Source: an uncultured Trueperaceae bacterium (lineage in GTDB: Bacteria > Deinococcota > Deinococci > Deinococcales > Trueperaceae). Taken from it: a DNA stretch of 63,260 nt. Positions 7,814 through 18,051 of this stretch are shown here, piece by piece. The notes below the pieces were generated by a model. The model was not told the origin of the DNA and did no database searches. It was given only the letters and a program-made list of their open reading frames with translations. The DNA lies in NCBI GenBank assembly GCA_937911855.1, contig CALDPK010000213.1:1-63260 (forward strand), written 5' to 3'. Position numbers and translations under genes: made by a program. Within the stretch, counting starts at the first letter, position 1. Every line of letters starts with the position of its first letter.

Positions 7814-8476
7814 ATGACGCGACTGCTGCTGTGCGATGACCACGCGATGTTTCGCCAGGGAGTGAAGAGCATCCTCGAGACCGAGGAAGACTTCCGCATC
7901 ATCGGCGAGGCATCGACGGGCCGTGAGGCTGTCCGCTACGCCCTGGAGACCCGGCCGGACGTGATCCTGATGGACATCCAGATGCCCGAGCTCGACGGGG
8001 TGGCGGCCACCAAGGCGATCCTTGCCGAGTACCCCGAGGCGAAGGTGATCATCCTGACCATGTACCGCCAGGACCGCTACGTGTTCGAGGCCATCAAGGT
8101 CGGTGCGCGCGGCTACCTGCTGAAGGATGCCGACGCCAACGACCTGATCGATTCAATCAGGCGCGTCGCTGACGGCGAGGCACTGCTGAACGCCGGCATG
8201 GCAGCCGAGATACTCAACGAATTCCGCAAGTCCGGTGAACTGCCGGCTGATTCGCAGCATCAGCTGAGTGAGCTGAGTCAGCGTGAGGCGGACATCCTGC
8301 GCCTGCTGGCGAAGGGCCAGTCGAACCAGGAGATCGCAGGCGCGCTGGACATCAGCGAGAAAACGGTCCGCAACCGCCTGTCTGAGATCTTCTCGAAGCT
8401 GCGGCTGAACAACCGCACCCAGGCTGCGCTGTACGCCCTGCGTGAGGGGCTTGCCACGCTCCAGGACGGTAACTGA
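7814..8476 (+). CDS. NarL/FixJ-type response regulator
   Basis: 220 residues. A receiver domain (1-120) with acidic pair D8-D9, phospho-acceptor Asp in DVILMDIQMPELDG and Lys in LLKDAD is joined to a LuxR-type helix-turn-helix (about 150-212; LSQREADILRLLAKGQSNQEIA, ISEKTVRNRLSEIFSKL). No histidine kinase lies nearby, so it is an orphan here. The TAGCAT at 7802-7807, six bases before the ATG, and the lack of a Shine-Dalgarno sequence point to a leaderless mRNA. The next gene starts one base after the stop. Confidence 0.93.
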   Translation: MTRLLLCDDHAMFRQGVKSILETEEDFRIIGEASTGREAVRYALETRPDVILMDIQMPELDGVAATKAILAEYPEAKVIILTMYRQDRYVFEAIKVGARGYLLKDADANDLIDSIRRVADGEALLNAGMAAEILNEFRKSGELPADSQHQLSELSQREADILRLLAKGQSNQEIAGALDISEKTVRNRLSEIFSKLRLNNRTQAALYALREGLATLQDGN

Positions 8477-8477
8477 C

Positions 8478-9566
8478 GTGAGCGTTGCAGCTGAGATCGG
8501 TGAACTCCTCCAGCAGATCTGCGAGGTGCCCGCTCCAACCTTCGAAGAAGGCGAGCGGGCGGCCCTTGTAGCGGAGCTGTGGCGCGCTGCAGGCCTTGAC
8601 GTGCAGGTCGACGGCATCCACAACGTGACCGCTGCCACCGGTGCCGGCAGCGGCCCGTCCGTGCTGCTTGCAGCCCACCTTGACACCGTGTTCCCGGCCG
8701 GTACGGACGTGACCGTGCAGCGGGCAGGCGGCCGCTGGCTGGCGCCCGGCATCGGCGACAACAGCGCGAGCCTGGCCGTACTGTCCCAGCTGGCTCGCAA
8801 CCTGGGCAGCCTGCCCGGTCCGCTGCCGCGCCTGACGCTGGCGGCGCCGGTCGGGGAAGAGGGTCGCGGCGACCTGCGTGGCATGAAGAAGCTGCTGGCT
8901 GACCGTCAGGGCGAGTTCGATTTCGTCATCGCCATCGACGGGCACCTGGGCAGCATCGTGGACCGGGCAGTCGGTTCGAAACGCTTCGAGTTCACCTTCA
9001 AGGGGCCCGGAGGTCACTCCTGGGGTGATTACCCCACCCCGAGTGCCGTGCATGCCATGGCGGACGCCATGAGCGCCCTGAACGACATGGACGTCCCCGC
9101 TTCGCCGCGCTCCAGCTACAACCTGGGCACCGTCAGGGGTGGCACCAGCATCAACGCGATTGCGGAGCGTGCGTCGTTCGACCTTGACCTGCGCAGCATC
9201 GACGCGGCTGCCCTGGCTAAGCTCGAGAAAACCGCACTCAGACTGGTTGAGGAAGCTGCCGCACGGCAGCGAATAGAGGTCGAGACAGTGAAGATCGGTG
9301 ACCGTCCGGCAGCCACGGTGGACAACTCCAGCCTGGTGCGCGCCGCCCGGGACGCGCTGCAGGAGCACGGCATCACGGCTGCTACCTCGGCCGGCTCCAC
9401 CGACGCGAACGCGGCGCTGGCAGCTGGCATCCCGTCGATCTGTCTGGGCGTGTACCGCGGGGGAGACGCGCACCGGCTCAGCGAGTGGGTCGAACCCAAT
9501 TCACTCGCTGAAGGCTACGCGGTGCTGGTCTCTTTCCTGAACAGGCTGGCCGGACTCAGAGCGTAA
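8478..9566 (+). CDS. M20-family metallopeptidase/deacylase
   Basis: 362 residues from a GTG at 8478, one base after the response regulator stop; an ATG 36 bases upstream lies inside that gene and is less likely. The zinc site is visible: AAHLDTVF (His-x-Asp), GDNSASL (bridging Asp), APVGEEG (catalytic Glu plus ligand Glu) and a late His in GDAHRLSEWV. A lid/dimerisation domain with KGPGGHSWGDYP lies in the middle. Family members include ArgE, DapE, carboxypeptidase G2 and PepT; substrate cannot be assigned. The 3' end overlaps rnhA, which converges on it, by 11 bases. Confidence 0.85.
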   Translation: MSVAAEIGELLQQICEVPAPTFEEGERAALVAELWRAAGLDVQVDGIHNVTAATGAGSGPSVLLAAHLDTVFPAGTDVTVQRAGGRWLAPGIGDNSASLAVLSQLARNLGSLPGPLPRLTLAAPVGEEGRGDLRGMKKLLADRQGEFDFVIAIDGHLGSIVDRAVGSKRFEFTFKGPGGHSWGDYPTPSAVHAMADAMSALNDMDVPASPRSSYNLGTVRGGTSINAIAERASFDLDLRSIDAAALAKLEKTALRLVEEAAARQRIEVETVKIGDRPAATVDNSSLVRAARDALQEHGITAATSAGSTDANAALAAGIPSICLGVYRGGDAHRLSEWVEPNSLAEGYAVLVSFLNRLAGLRA

Positions 9567-10020
9567 TCCGCTCGTCCACGCCGCTGCGCTGCTTGCGCGC
9601 GGACTGGGCCAGTGAATCAACAATCTCGTTCTCGCGGTGGCCGACATGGCCGCGCGTCCAGCTCCAGGTCACCTGGTGCTCTGCTGTCAGCTCGAGCAGC
9701 CGTTCCCACAGGTCACGGTTCTTGACCGGCTGTTTGCTGGCTGTCTTCCAGCCGTTGAGCTGCCAGTTTTTGAGCCAGCGGTTGGTGAACGCGTTCTTCA
9801 GGTACTGGCTGTCGGTGACGATTTTTATCTCGCACGGTTCGGTCAGCGCTTCCAGAGCACGCACTGCTGCTGTGAGTTCCATGCGGTTGTTGGTGGTTCC
9901 GGCTTCGTAGCCGCTCACTTTGCGTCCCACGTTCTCATGTACGAGCAGGAAGGCCCAGCCGCCTTCTTTCGTCATGGTTTCGCAGGAGCCATCGGTCCAG
10001 GCTGTCACATCTTTTGGCAC
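9556..10020 (-). CDS. rnhA: Ribonuclease HI
   Basis: 154 residues, the usual RNase HI length. It cleaves the RNA strand of RNA:DNA hybrids. The carboxylate active site is present: Asp in TAWTDGSC, Glu in NNRMELTAAVRAL, Asp in IVTDSQYLKNA and the final Asp in NEIVDSLAQ. TRGHVGHRENE supplies the flexible His. The GTG start has no Shine-Dalgarno, but TATAAT occurs on the minus strand at 10034-10029, eight bases ahead, again a leaderless arrangement. Confidence 0.95.
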   Translation of the reverse strand: MPKDVTAWTDGSCETMTKEGGWAFLLVHENVGRKVSGYEAGTTNNRMELTAAVRALEALTEPCEIKIVTDSQYLKNAFTNRWLKNWQLNGWKTASKQPVKNRDLWERLLELTAEHQVTWSWTRGHVGHRENEIVDSLAQSARKQRSGVDERITL

Positions 10021-10159
10021 GAAGGCTGATTATACGCGCAGGAGCGGCAAAATGGGCCCTCCTCACAAACTCGGATGAAAAGGTTGCATAATGTTCCTAA
10101 TGTAACACGCCTCTAACACTTGTAGAAAACCTCGTCCCAGACGGGACAGGTTCCTTTTC

Positions 10160-10189
10160 TTAAGTTTCTCAGGTTAATGTTCCTATACT
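10160..10189 (+). promoter_or_regulatory. Putative promoter of the SdrP-like gene
   Basis: TATACT at 10184-10189 is a good -10 element; a weak TTAAGT lies at 10160-10165, 18 bases upstream. This would give a 5' leader of about 70 bases ending in AGAGGAGG at 10255-10262. This is the only gene nearby with both a long leader and a strong ribosome-binding site. The poor -35 suggests an activator may be needed. Confidence 0.45.
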
Positions 10190-10268
10190 CTTTACCAAGG
10201 TAGTTCGAAGGGAACGACCGAACCGGTAGACACTCCGGTTAAGCCACTTAAGCAAGAGGAGGATAAGG

Positions 10269-10931
10269 ATGAACACCATCATCAGAGAAGCGAATATCCG
10301 CGAGTCAACCGTTAAGAAAAACGGCGATGAACTGGACATCCCGGGGCAGATGCTCCGCTTCCAACGCCGTCAGACCCTCTATCACAATGGCGACCCCGCC
10401 AAATCCGTTTTCCGGGTTCGTGATGGACTGGTCCGCATCACGCGCATGACGCCGGAAGGCCGTGTCCTCACTGTCCGCCACGTAGAACCTGGAGACTTCT
10501 TCGGTGAAGAAGCATTCAACGAAGGGCGGCGCGATGAAATGGCTGAAGCACTCACGAACACGGACATCGAAGCCATCGATCCCGCACTGATCAATCACTC
10601 GGACCTGTTCGCGATCACCCAGTCGCTTTCGCACCAGATGCAGCGCCTGATGGATTACGAATACCACCTGCAGACCGGTGACCTGAGGCAGCGTGTGGCC
10701 CGTTACCTGTTGCAGCTCGCCCAGACTCCGCTCGCCCGCGAGGACGAACAGGGCCGCCTGGCAGTTGCAGCAACCCACGAGCTGATCGCCGAAGGCACTG
10801 CCAGCACCCGCGAGAGCGTGTCGAAGATCGTCACGGAACTCCGCTCGGCCGGTCTGATCGAATCGGGCTACCGCAGCATCGTGATCCTCGACCGCGATGC
10901 CCTTGACGAAGTAGCTCAGGGACTGGATTAA
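10269..10931 (+). CDS. Crp-family stress regulator, SdrP/DdrI-like
   Basis: 220 residues. After a ~25-residue N-terminal arm, a cyclic-nucleotide-binding fold (RRQTLYHNGDPAKSVFRVRDGLV, EPGDFFGEEAF) is followed by a winged helix-turn-helix (ELIAEGTASTRESVSKIVTELRSAGLI). Organisation and the GDFFGEEAF segment recall Thermus SdrP and Deinococcus DdrI, Crp paralogues that act without cAMP in oxidative and general stress responses; the assignment is from memory. The ATG has AGAGGAGG six bases upstream. A strong terminator follows, so it is a single-gene unit. Confidence 0.8.
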   Translation: MNTIIREANIRESTVKKNGDELDIPGQMLRFQRRQTLYHNGDPAKSVFRVRDGLVRITRMTPEGRVLTVRHVEPGDFFGEEAFNEGRRDEMAEALTNTDIEAIDPALINHSDLFAITQSLSHQMQRLMDYEYHLQTGDLRQRVARYLLQLAQTPLAREDEQGRLAVAATHELIAEGTASTRESVSKIVTELRSAGLIESGYRSIVILDRDALDEVAQGLD

Positions 10932-10976
10932 GAAAGGAAGCGTGCACCAGCGCGCTTCCCCACCATCCGCACGCAA

Positions 10977-11030
10977 AAGGCAACCCCTGGTGCCCGCTGG
11001 ACGCAGCACCGACTTACAAGGGGTTGCCTT
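10977..11030 (+). terminator. Intrinsic terminator-like hairpin after the SdrP-like gene
   Basis: AAGGCAACCCCT at 10977-10988 pairs with AGGGGTTGCCTT at 11019-11030, 12 perfect base pairs, with an inner GGTGC/GCACC stem in the loop. A short T run and TAATG follow. It lies between the convergent SdrP-like gene and acpS and, being nearly symmetrical, may serve both strands. Confidence 0.7.
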
Positions 11031-11069
11031 TAATGATGTCTTCCCGCGCCGCGGTCGGGCCCCGGCAGC

Positions 11070-11438
11070 TCAGTCCGGCAGCTGTTCCAGCACCACGACG
11101 GCAGCAGCGTAATCGCGGGAGTGCGTAAGTGACAGGTGAGCTATGAGCCGCTGCGTCTCCATCTGCTCCCGGATTTTGTCCGAGAACGCCAGGTGCGGTT
11201 TCACTCCGCTCTTCTCAACCCACACGTCCTGCCAGCCGTGCGCCTCATGCCAGCACTTCTGGAATGCTTCCTTGGCCGCGAACCTGGCGGCTACTGACGG
11301 CAGCGGATCGGACTGGGTCCGTACGAAGGTGATCTCCTCGGCCGTGAAATGCCTGTACAGGAAACGGCTGGGATGCCGCTGCCAGACGGTCTTGATCCGC
11401 ACCAGCTCGATCATGTCGATGCCGACCGCCCTGATCAC
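11070..11438 (-). CDS. acpS: Holo-[acyl-carrier-protein] synthase
   Basis: 122 residues, the normal AcpS size. It transfers phosphopantetheine from CoA to ACP for fatty acid synthesis. The signature is clear: AVGIDMIELVRI near the N-terminus with the Mg-binding Asp, and AARFAAKEAFQKC with the second ligand Glu, followed by LSLTHSRDYAAAVVV. Its start overlaps the rpiA stop by 4 bases; it is the last gene of the bcp-rpiA-acpS operon. Confidence 0.94.
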   Translation of the reverse strand: MIRAVGIDMIELVRIKTVWQRHPSRFLYRHFTAEEITFVRTQSDPLPSVAARFAAKEAFQKCWHEAHGWQDVWVEKSGVKPHLAFSDKIREQMETQRLIAHLSLTHSRDYAAAVVVLEQLPD

Positions 11439-12127
11439 GGCTGCTCCAGCCGGGTGATGCCTTCCGCTCCCGCCAGGATGGCCAGATCAGCCATGTTCAG
11501 GAACAGCCCATGCTCAACCACGCCGGTCTCCGACTTCAGGTCTTCAGCCAGTTCAGAGGGGCTGAAACCGGCACGGGGAGTCAGGTCAACTATCAGGTTT
11601 CCATTGTCGCTTACCAGGGCGTCACCGGTCGGCGTGCGCCGCATCTCAAGGCCTTCTGCCAGCAGTGACAGCCGCGCCAGCGTGGCCGGCAGGCCGAACT
11701 CGAGCACTTCCACCGGTACCGGCGCAAGCTCACCCAGGGAAGACACGCGCTTCGACTCGTCAGCAACTATCACGAAGCGCCGCGCCGCGATCGCGACGAG
11801 CTTCTCGCGCGTGAGCGCGCCCCCCAGGCCCTTGATCAGGTTCAGCTGCGCGTCGACCTCATCGCAGCCGTCGATTGCAAGGTCAACGCCCGCTTCGGTG
11901 AGCCCGACCAGCTGAATGCCAGCCGCGCGGGCCTGTTCTGCGGTCTGCTCCGAGGTGGGCACGCCGCTGACGTCCTCAAGCCGGCCGTCCTGCAGCCTCT
12001 CAGCCAGGCCGCTGATGACGAAGGCGGCCGTGCTGCCGGTTCCCAGGCCGAGGGTCATGCCGGACTCGACCAGCCCGAGTGCAGCCTCGGCCGCCAGGCG
12101 TTTGTATTCGGTTGCCGCGTCGCTCAC
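11435..12127 (-). CDS. rpiA: Ribose-5-phosphate isomerase A
   Basis: 230 residues, the usual RpiA length. It interconverts ribose 5-phosphate and ribulose 5-phosphate. Conserved segments are GLGTGSTAAFVI (phosphate loop), DLAIDGCDEVD (active-site Asp) and KGLGGALTREKLVA with the catalytic base Glu and Lys. It overlaps bcp upstream and acpS downstream by 4 bases each. Confidence 0.96.
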   Translation of the reverse strand: MSDAATEYKRLAAEAALGLVESGMTLGLGTGSTAAFVISGLAERLQDGRLEDVSGVPTSEQTAEQARAAGIQLVGLTEAGVDLAIDGCDEVDAQLNLIKGLGGALTREKLVAIAARRFVIVADESKRVSSLGELAPVPVEVLEFGLPATLARLSLLAEGLEMRRTPTGDALVSDNGNLIVDLTPRAGFSPSELAEDLKSETGVVEHGLFLNMADLAILAGAEGITRLEQP

Positions 12128-12603
12128 GCAGCCGGAGTTCCGTCCCGGAGCTCCGCCAGCAGCGTGGCAACCTTCTGGGCGTGCCCCTTGGCGTTCACGT
12201 TGTAAAGCGCTTCCGCCACCTTGCCGTCGGGGTCGATGATGAAGGTGGAGCGGATGATGCCGGTGATCTCGTTGCCGAAGACCGTCTTCTTGCCGTAAGC
12301 ACCGTAGCTCTTTGCAAGTTCGCTGCCCTCGTCCGTGACGAGCGGGAAGTTCAGGCCGTGATCAGCCTTGAATTTCTCGTGGGAGTCAAGGTCGTCGGCG
12401 GACACACCGATGACTGTGGCGTCGAGGCTGCTGAGGCTGTCGCGAAGGTCACAGGCCTGGGTGGTGCAACCCGGGGTGTTGTCTTTGGGGTAGAAGTACA
12501 GCACCACCCACTTGCCGCGGAAGTCCTCGAGCGAGACCGTTCCTTCGGTAGAGGGAAGGCTGAAACCAGGTGCAACGTCGCCAGTCTGAAGCTTGCTTTC
12601 CAT
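12124..12603 (-). CDS. bcp: Thiol peroxidase, Bcp/PrxQ family
   Basis: 159 residues. A 1-Cys/atypical 2-Cys peroxiredoxin that reduces peroxides at the expense of thioredoxin. VVLYFYPKDNTPGCTTQACDLRD contains the peroxidatic Cys and a second Cys five residues on, the PrxQ arrangement. The first gene of the bcp-rpiA-acpS operon. On the minus strand TAGACT (12616-12611) is 7 bases before the ATG with no Shine-Dalgarno, so the mRNA is likely leaderless. Confidence 0.94.
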   Translation of the reverse strand: MESKLQTGDVAPGFSLPSTEGTVSLEDFRGKWVVLYFYPKDNTPGCTTQACDLRDSLSSLDATVIGVSADDLDSHEKFKADHGLNFPLVTDEGSELAKSYGAYGKKTVFGNEITGIIRSTFIIDPDGKVAEALYNVNAKGHAQKVATLLAELRDGTPAA

Positions 12604-12610
12604 GCCCTAG

Positions 12611-12675
12611 AGTCTAGCCGATGACTGCCGGACCTGACGTGACTCACCTGAAGTTCACCGCTGCACAGGTACACT
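12611..12675. promoter_or_regulatory. Divergent bcp/maf promoter region, leaderless type
   Basis: The 78 bases between the bcp and maf starts hold a -10-like TAGACT for bcp on the minus strand (12616-12611, 7 bases from ATG) and TACACT for maf on the plus strand (12670-12675, 6 bases from GTG). Neither gene has a Shine-Dalgarno sequence. The -35 elements are not obvious. Confidence 0.5.
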
Positions 12676-12681
12676 TGTCGG

Positions 12682-13263
12682 GTGACTTCCCGGCCCGCCA
12701 GCTTCATTCTCGCCAGCGCCTCGCCCAGACGTCAGCAGCTGTTGGAATCAATCGGCGCATCATTCACGGTACAGGCAGCAAGCGTAGATGAAACACCGTT
12801 ACCCGCAGAACAACCCGTGGCGCTCGCACTCAGGCTGGCGCGGCTGAAGGCCGAGGCGATCCAGGCCGTGTTCCCGGGCAGGCCGGTGCTGGCAGCCGAC
12901 ACGGTCGTGGCGGTCGGATCCGAGCTGCTCGAGAAACCCGCAGACGCAGAAGAGAACGTGCGTTTCCTGCAGCGCCTCTCAGGCCGCGACCACCAGGTGG
13001 TGACGGGCCACGTGCTGCTGGCGGGCGGAACCTCAGCGGAGGAGGCTCCGCTCACGCAGGTCCGCTTCCGCAGCCTGACCGAGACCGAGGCGTGGCGGTA
13101 CGCGCGCAGCGGCGAAGGCTTGGACAAGGCCGGCGGATACGGACTGCAGGGGCTGGGCGGCGCCCTGGTCGAGACGATAAACGGCTGCTACACGAACGTG
13201 ATCGGCCTGTCGCTGCCCGCAGTGATCCGGATGATGGAGCGACTGGGGGTACGATTTGCATAA
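12682..13263 (+). CDS. maf: Maf nucleoside-triphosphate pyrophosphatase
   Basis: 193 residues. Maf proteins hydrolyse dTTP/UTP or modified nucleotides to monophosphates. ILASASPRRQQLLESIG is the N-terminal family signature, VLAADTVV holds the catalytic Asp, and EKPADAEENVRFLQRLSG follows. The GTG start is six bases after TACACT, a leaderless arrangement. It overlaps mreC by 8 bases; maf next to mre genes is a common bacterial order. Confidence 0.94.
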   Translation: MTSRPASFILASASPRRQQLLESIGASFTVQAASVDETPLPAEQPVALALRLARLKAEAIQAVFPGRPVLAADTVVAVGSELLEKPADAEENVRFLQRLSGRDHQVVTGHVLLAGGTSAEEAPLTQVRFRSLTETEAWRYARSGEGLDKAGGYGLQGLGGALVETINGCYTNVIGLSLPAVIRMMERLGVRFA

Positions 13264-14038
13264 CCTGCAACGCGCCTGGTTCATCTTCTTAGGGCTTGGA
13301 CTTCTGACCCTCATCCTCAGCGGACTCATCGGACAGCCGCCTGCGCAGCTCACGGCAGCTGCCGCCCTGCCGCACAACCTTCTGCACCGGACCGGCACCA
13401 ACCTGCGCCTGGCCGGCCAGGCACTGGCAGACCGCAGCGACCTGCGCGAGGAGCTTGCCGAAGCGAACGCCAGGATCCTTGAACTGGAGCAGCAGAACCG
13501 CGACCTGAACCTGTCGGTCGCCCAGCTAAGCGAAGTGGTGCAGATCCAGGCTGACCAGTCCCCGGGCGTGGCGCTGACCGCGCCGGTAACGGGCATGTCG
13601 ACCAGCCAGCTGCTGTCGCGCCTGACGCTCGGCAAGGGGTTCAGCGACGGAGTCGTCACCAGCATGGTCGTTACCGTCCCGCAGGGACTCGTAGGCATGA
13701 TCGTAGACGCGACCGCCGGCACGTCGGTGGTCCGCACCGTAATTGACCCGCAGTCGCGCGTGGGCATCACGGTGCGCGGCCGGGGCGGCCAGGGTGTGGC
13801 GATCGGGCTGCCCGACGGCAACATCCGCGTGACCGACTTCATCGAAGTTGACGAGGTAACTGTCGGCGATGTGGTCGAGACCAGCTCGATCGGCGGCCTT
13901 TACCCCAGGGGCGTAAGGGTCGGCACCGTCGTAGAGGTGCCGCCGCGCGATCCCAACGAGCTGAGGCGCACCTTCACCGTCGAGCCTGCCATCGACCTGG
14001 CCACCCTGCTCGAAGTGGCCCTGATCTCACCGCAATAA
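13256..14038 (+). CDS. mreC: Rod-shape-determining protein MreC
   Basis: 260 residues. An N-terminal membrane anchor (about 5-25; FIFLGLGLLTLILSGLIG) is followed by a coiled coil (about 65-100; ANARILELEQQNRDLNLSV) and the two-barrel periplasmic domain (PVTGMSTSQLLSRLTLGKGFSDGV; SRVGITVRGRG). MreC links the MreB filament to cell-wall synthesis. Neither mreB nor mreD is adjacent, which is unusual. The gene ends seven bases from the convergent leuS stop. Confidence 0.9.
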   Translation: MHNLQRAWFIFLGLGLLTLILSGLIGQPPAQLTAAAALPHNLLHRTGTNLRLAGQALADRSDLREELAEANARILELEQQNRDLNLSVAQLSEVVQIQADQSPGVALTAPVTGMSTSQLLSRLTLGKGFSDGVVTSMVVTVPQGLVGMIVDATAGTSVVRTVIDPQSRVGITVRGRGGQGVAIGLPDGNIRVTDFIEVDEVTVGDVVETSSIGGLYPRGVRVGTVVEVPPRDPNELRRTFTVEPAIDLATLLEVALISPQ

Positions 14039-14045
14039 GTAACGC

Positions 14046-16532
14046 TCAGGCGGGTTTAGTCACGAAGTTGATGAGCCTGCCGGGCACGACTATCTCGCGC
14101 ACGATCTCCTGACCTTCCAGGTGACGGGCAACGTTCGGCTCGCCCTTGGCAGCAGCCAGCAGCTCTTCCTTGCCGGCGTCAGAAGCAACCTCGATCTGAC
14201 CGCGGACCTTGCCGCCGACCTGCACGGCCAGCGTGACGGAATCACGCACGAGCGCAGTCGGGTCATGCACGGGCCAGTCCTGCACGTGAACCGATTCGGT
14301 GTGGCCGAGGCGGTGCCACAGTTCATCACTGAGGTGAGGCACGATCGGGGCCAGCAGCTTGAGCAGGCTTTCCATGGCCTCACGCCATTCAGGCTGACCG
14401 ACCATGTCGGTGGTGCGGGCCTTGCTGAGGGCGCTCTGAAGCGTCATGAGTTCGGCAATGGCGGTGTTGAACGAGAATGCTTCCAGGTCCGCGGTGACCT
14501 CGGCGATCGCGTGATGCGTGGCGCGGCGCAGTTCCTTCCGGGCCGCCTCGAGGTCGACCTGGCCACCTTCTGCGGGCACGTGCAGCAGGTTCCACACGCG
14601 GTTCAGGAAGCGCGATATGCCTTCGATGCCGCGGGTGTTCCAGGGCGCACCCTGATCCCATGGCCCGAGGAACATGAGGTAGGCACGTACCGTGTCGGCG
14701 CCGTAGTTCGCGACGAGCGCGTCCGGATCGACGACGTTGCCGCGGGACTTGGACATCTTCTCGTTGTCCTCGCCAAGGATGATGCCCTGGTTGCGGAGCT
14801 GCCTGAACGGCTCGCCGTGTTCGATGAAGCCCAGGTCGCGGATGACCTTGGTGAAGAAACGGCTGTACAGCAGGTGCAGGATTGCGTGCTCGGAACCGCC
14901 GGTGTAGGTGTCAACCGGGGTCCACTTCGCAGCCAGCTCCCGGTCGATGGGGGCGTCCTCGAGGTCGGGCGAGAGGAACCGGAACCAGTACCAGGAGCTG
15001 TCCATGAACGTGTCCATCGTGTCCGTCTCGCGCCGGGCGTGGCCGCCGCAGTTCGGGCAGGTGGCGCTCTGGAAGTCGGGGTGATGCTTCAGTGGCGATT
15101 CGCCTGTCGGCATGAACTCGACGTCTTCGGGCAGGAGCACCGGCAGGTTCTCTTCCTTCTCCGGTACCAGGCCGCACTCGTCGCAGTACAGCATCGGGAT
15201 GGGTGTGCCCCAGTAACGCTGCCGGCTGATCAGCCAGTCGCGCAGGCGGTAGGTGACGCGCGCTTCGCCCAGGCCCTGTTCCTGCAGCCAGGCGATCACG
15301 CGTCTGGCGCCTTCGCTGTCTTTGCCGGCTGACAGGCCGTCGAAATCGCCGGAGTTGACCATGATGCCTTCGCCGCCCCAGGCGCCCTCGGCCTGCTCGC
15401 CGCTTTCCGGCTGGACGACGTAACGGATGTCGAGGCCGAACTTGGTTGCGAACTCGAAGTCACGCTCGTCGTGAGCGGGTACGGCCATGATCACGCCGGT
15501 CCCGTAACCGAGCAGCACGTAATCAGAGATCCAGATGGGCAGGCGTTCGCCGTTGACCGGGTTGGTGGCGTAGGCGCCGATGAACTCACCGGTCTTGTCC
15601 TGGGTGTCAGCCTGGCGTTCCACTTCGGATTTGCGCGCGGCTGCCTTGACGTACGCTTCGACGGCTTCCTTGCGGTCTTCGGAAGTGAGTTCCTTGACCA
15701 GCGGGTGCTCGGGAGCCATGACCATGAAGGTTGCGCCCCAGAGCGTGTCGGGACGGGTGGTGAACACCTTCAGCTCGTCGCCGCGTTCGCTCTTGAAGGT
15801 GACTTCGGCACCTTCGGAGCGGCCGATCCAGTTGGTCTGCTGGGTCTTGACGTTGTCAGGCCAGTCCAGGCCGCTGAAGTCCAGCAGCTCGTCGGCGTAG
15901 TCGGTGATCTTCAGGTGCCACTGCGGCATGAGGCGGCGTTCCACCAGGGCGCCGCTGCGGTCGGCGCGGCCGTCGATGACCTGCTCGTTGGCGAGTACGG
16001 TCTGGTCAACCGGGTCCCAGTTGACGAACGATTCCTTGCGGTAGGCAAGGCCGCGTTCGAACATCTGCAGGAAGAACCACTGGTTCCAGCGGTAGTAAGA
16101 CGGATCGCACGTGTTCAGCGTCTTCGACCAGTCGAACATGGCGCCCATCTGCTCGAACTGTCCGCGCATCCGGTCGATCTGGCTGTAGGTGAGGCTGGCC
16201 GGGTGCACGGTCTCACCGGCCCGGGCTGCCCTGATGGCAGCGTTCTCGGCCGGCAGGCCGAAAGCATCGAAGCCCATCGGGAAGAACACGTTGTTCCCCC
16301 GCATCCGCTTGAAACGTGCGGCAGCGTCCGCCGGCACTTCCGCGTACCAGTGGCCGGCGTGCAGGTTGCCCGAAGGGTAGGGGTACATGGTCAGGAAATA
16401 GAACCCCGGCTTGTCCGAGTGAAGGTCCACTTCGTAGATGCCAGTTTCGGCCCAGCGCTCCTGCCACTTCTTCTCGATGCTTGCGGGGCTGTAACGCTCC
16501 ACCTGTCTGACTGTCTGCTCCGTGTCCGTCAT
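14046..16532 (-). CDS. leuS: Leucyl-tRNA synthetase
   Basis: 828 residues, a class I synthetase. The HIGH-type motif is in MYPYPSGNLHAGHWY, KMSKS is exact in EDNEKMSKSRGNVV, and the CP1 editing domain with TTRPDTLWGATFMV and AVPAHDERDF lies between. A zinc-ribbon-like CDECG/CPNCGG pair is in the insert. A C-terminal anticodon-binding helical domain and a tRNA-contact tail (VQVGGKVRGQI) complete it. TATACT on the minus strand at 16547-16542 is nine bases from the ATG, so translation is probably leaderless or nearly so. Confidence 0.97.
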   Translation of the reverse strand: MTDTEQTVRQVERYSPASIEKKWQERWAETGIYEVDLHSDKPGFYFLTMYPYPSGNLHAGHWYAEVPADAAARFKRMRGNNVFFPMGFDAFGLPAENAAIRAARAGETVHPASLTYSQIDRMRGQFEQMGAMFDWSKTLNTCDPSYYRWNQWFFLQMFERGLAYRKESFVNWDPVDQTVLANEQVIDGRADRSGALVERRLMPQWHLKITDYADELLDFSGLDWPDNVKTQQTNWIGRSEGAEVTFKSERGDELKVFTTRPDTLWGATFMVMAPEHPLVKELTSEDRKEAVEAYVKAAARKSEVERQADTQDKTGEFIGAYATNPVNGERLPIWISDYVLLGYGTGVIMAVPAHDERDFEFATKFGLDIRYVVQPESGEQAEGAWGGEGIMVNSGDFDGLSAGKDSEGARRVIAWLQEQGLGEARVTYRLRDWLISRQRYWGTPIPMLYCDECGLVPEKEENLPVLLPEDVEFMPTGESPLKHHPDFQSATCPNCGGHARRETDTMDTFMDSSWYWFRFLSPDLEDAPIDRELAAKWTPVDTYTGGSEHAILHLLYSRFFTKVIRDLGFIEHGEPFRQLRNQGIILGEDNEKMSKSRGNVVDPDALVANYGADTVRAYLMFLGPWDQGAPWNTRGIEGISRFLNRVWNLLHVPAEGGQVDLEAARKELRRATHHAIAEVTADLEAFSFNTAIAELMTLQSALSKARTTDMVGQPEWREAMESLLKLLAPIVPHLSDELWHRLGHTESVHVQDWPVHDPTALVRDSVTLAVQVGGKVRGQIEVASDAGKEELLAAAKGEPNVARHLEGQEIVREIVVPGRLINFVTKPA

Positions 16533-16631
16533 GTCAGTCGCAGTATATTAGCTCTGCGCCCCAATTGCTGGTCTTGCAGGTCAGCCGGCCCGCCGGCCGG
16601 TTGTAGACTTGATGAAGTATTGGAGGTACTG

Positions 16632-18032
<1,401 letters not shown>

Positions 18033-18051
18033 CCTCAGGCGCGCAACAGGA

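Noticed and set aside
10083..10093. TTGCATAATG upstream of rnhA and the SdrP-like gene, resembling half of the arginine operator
   Set aside because: Only one half site is present, without the 14-base palindrome, and neither neighbour concerns arginine. Chance is enough.
10936..10959. GGAAGCG/CGCTTCC hairpin just after the SdrP-like gene
   Set aside because: 7-bp stem with no T run; the longer hairpin at 10977-11030 is the better terminator. The smaller one might be an mRNA end-protecting structure but this cannot be shown.
15471..16631. Long plus-strand extension of the lpdA frame opposite leuS
   Set aside because: The conserved protein begins at GTG 16632 with GGAGG five bases away; the upstream part is an antisense shadow of leuS.
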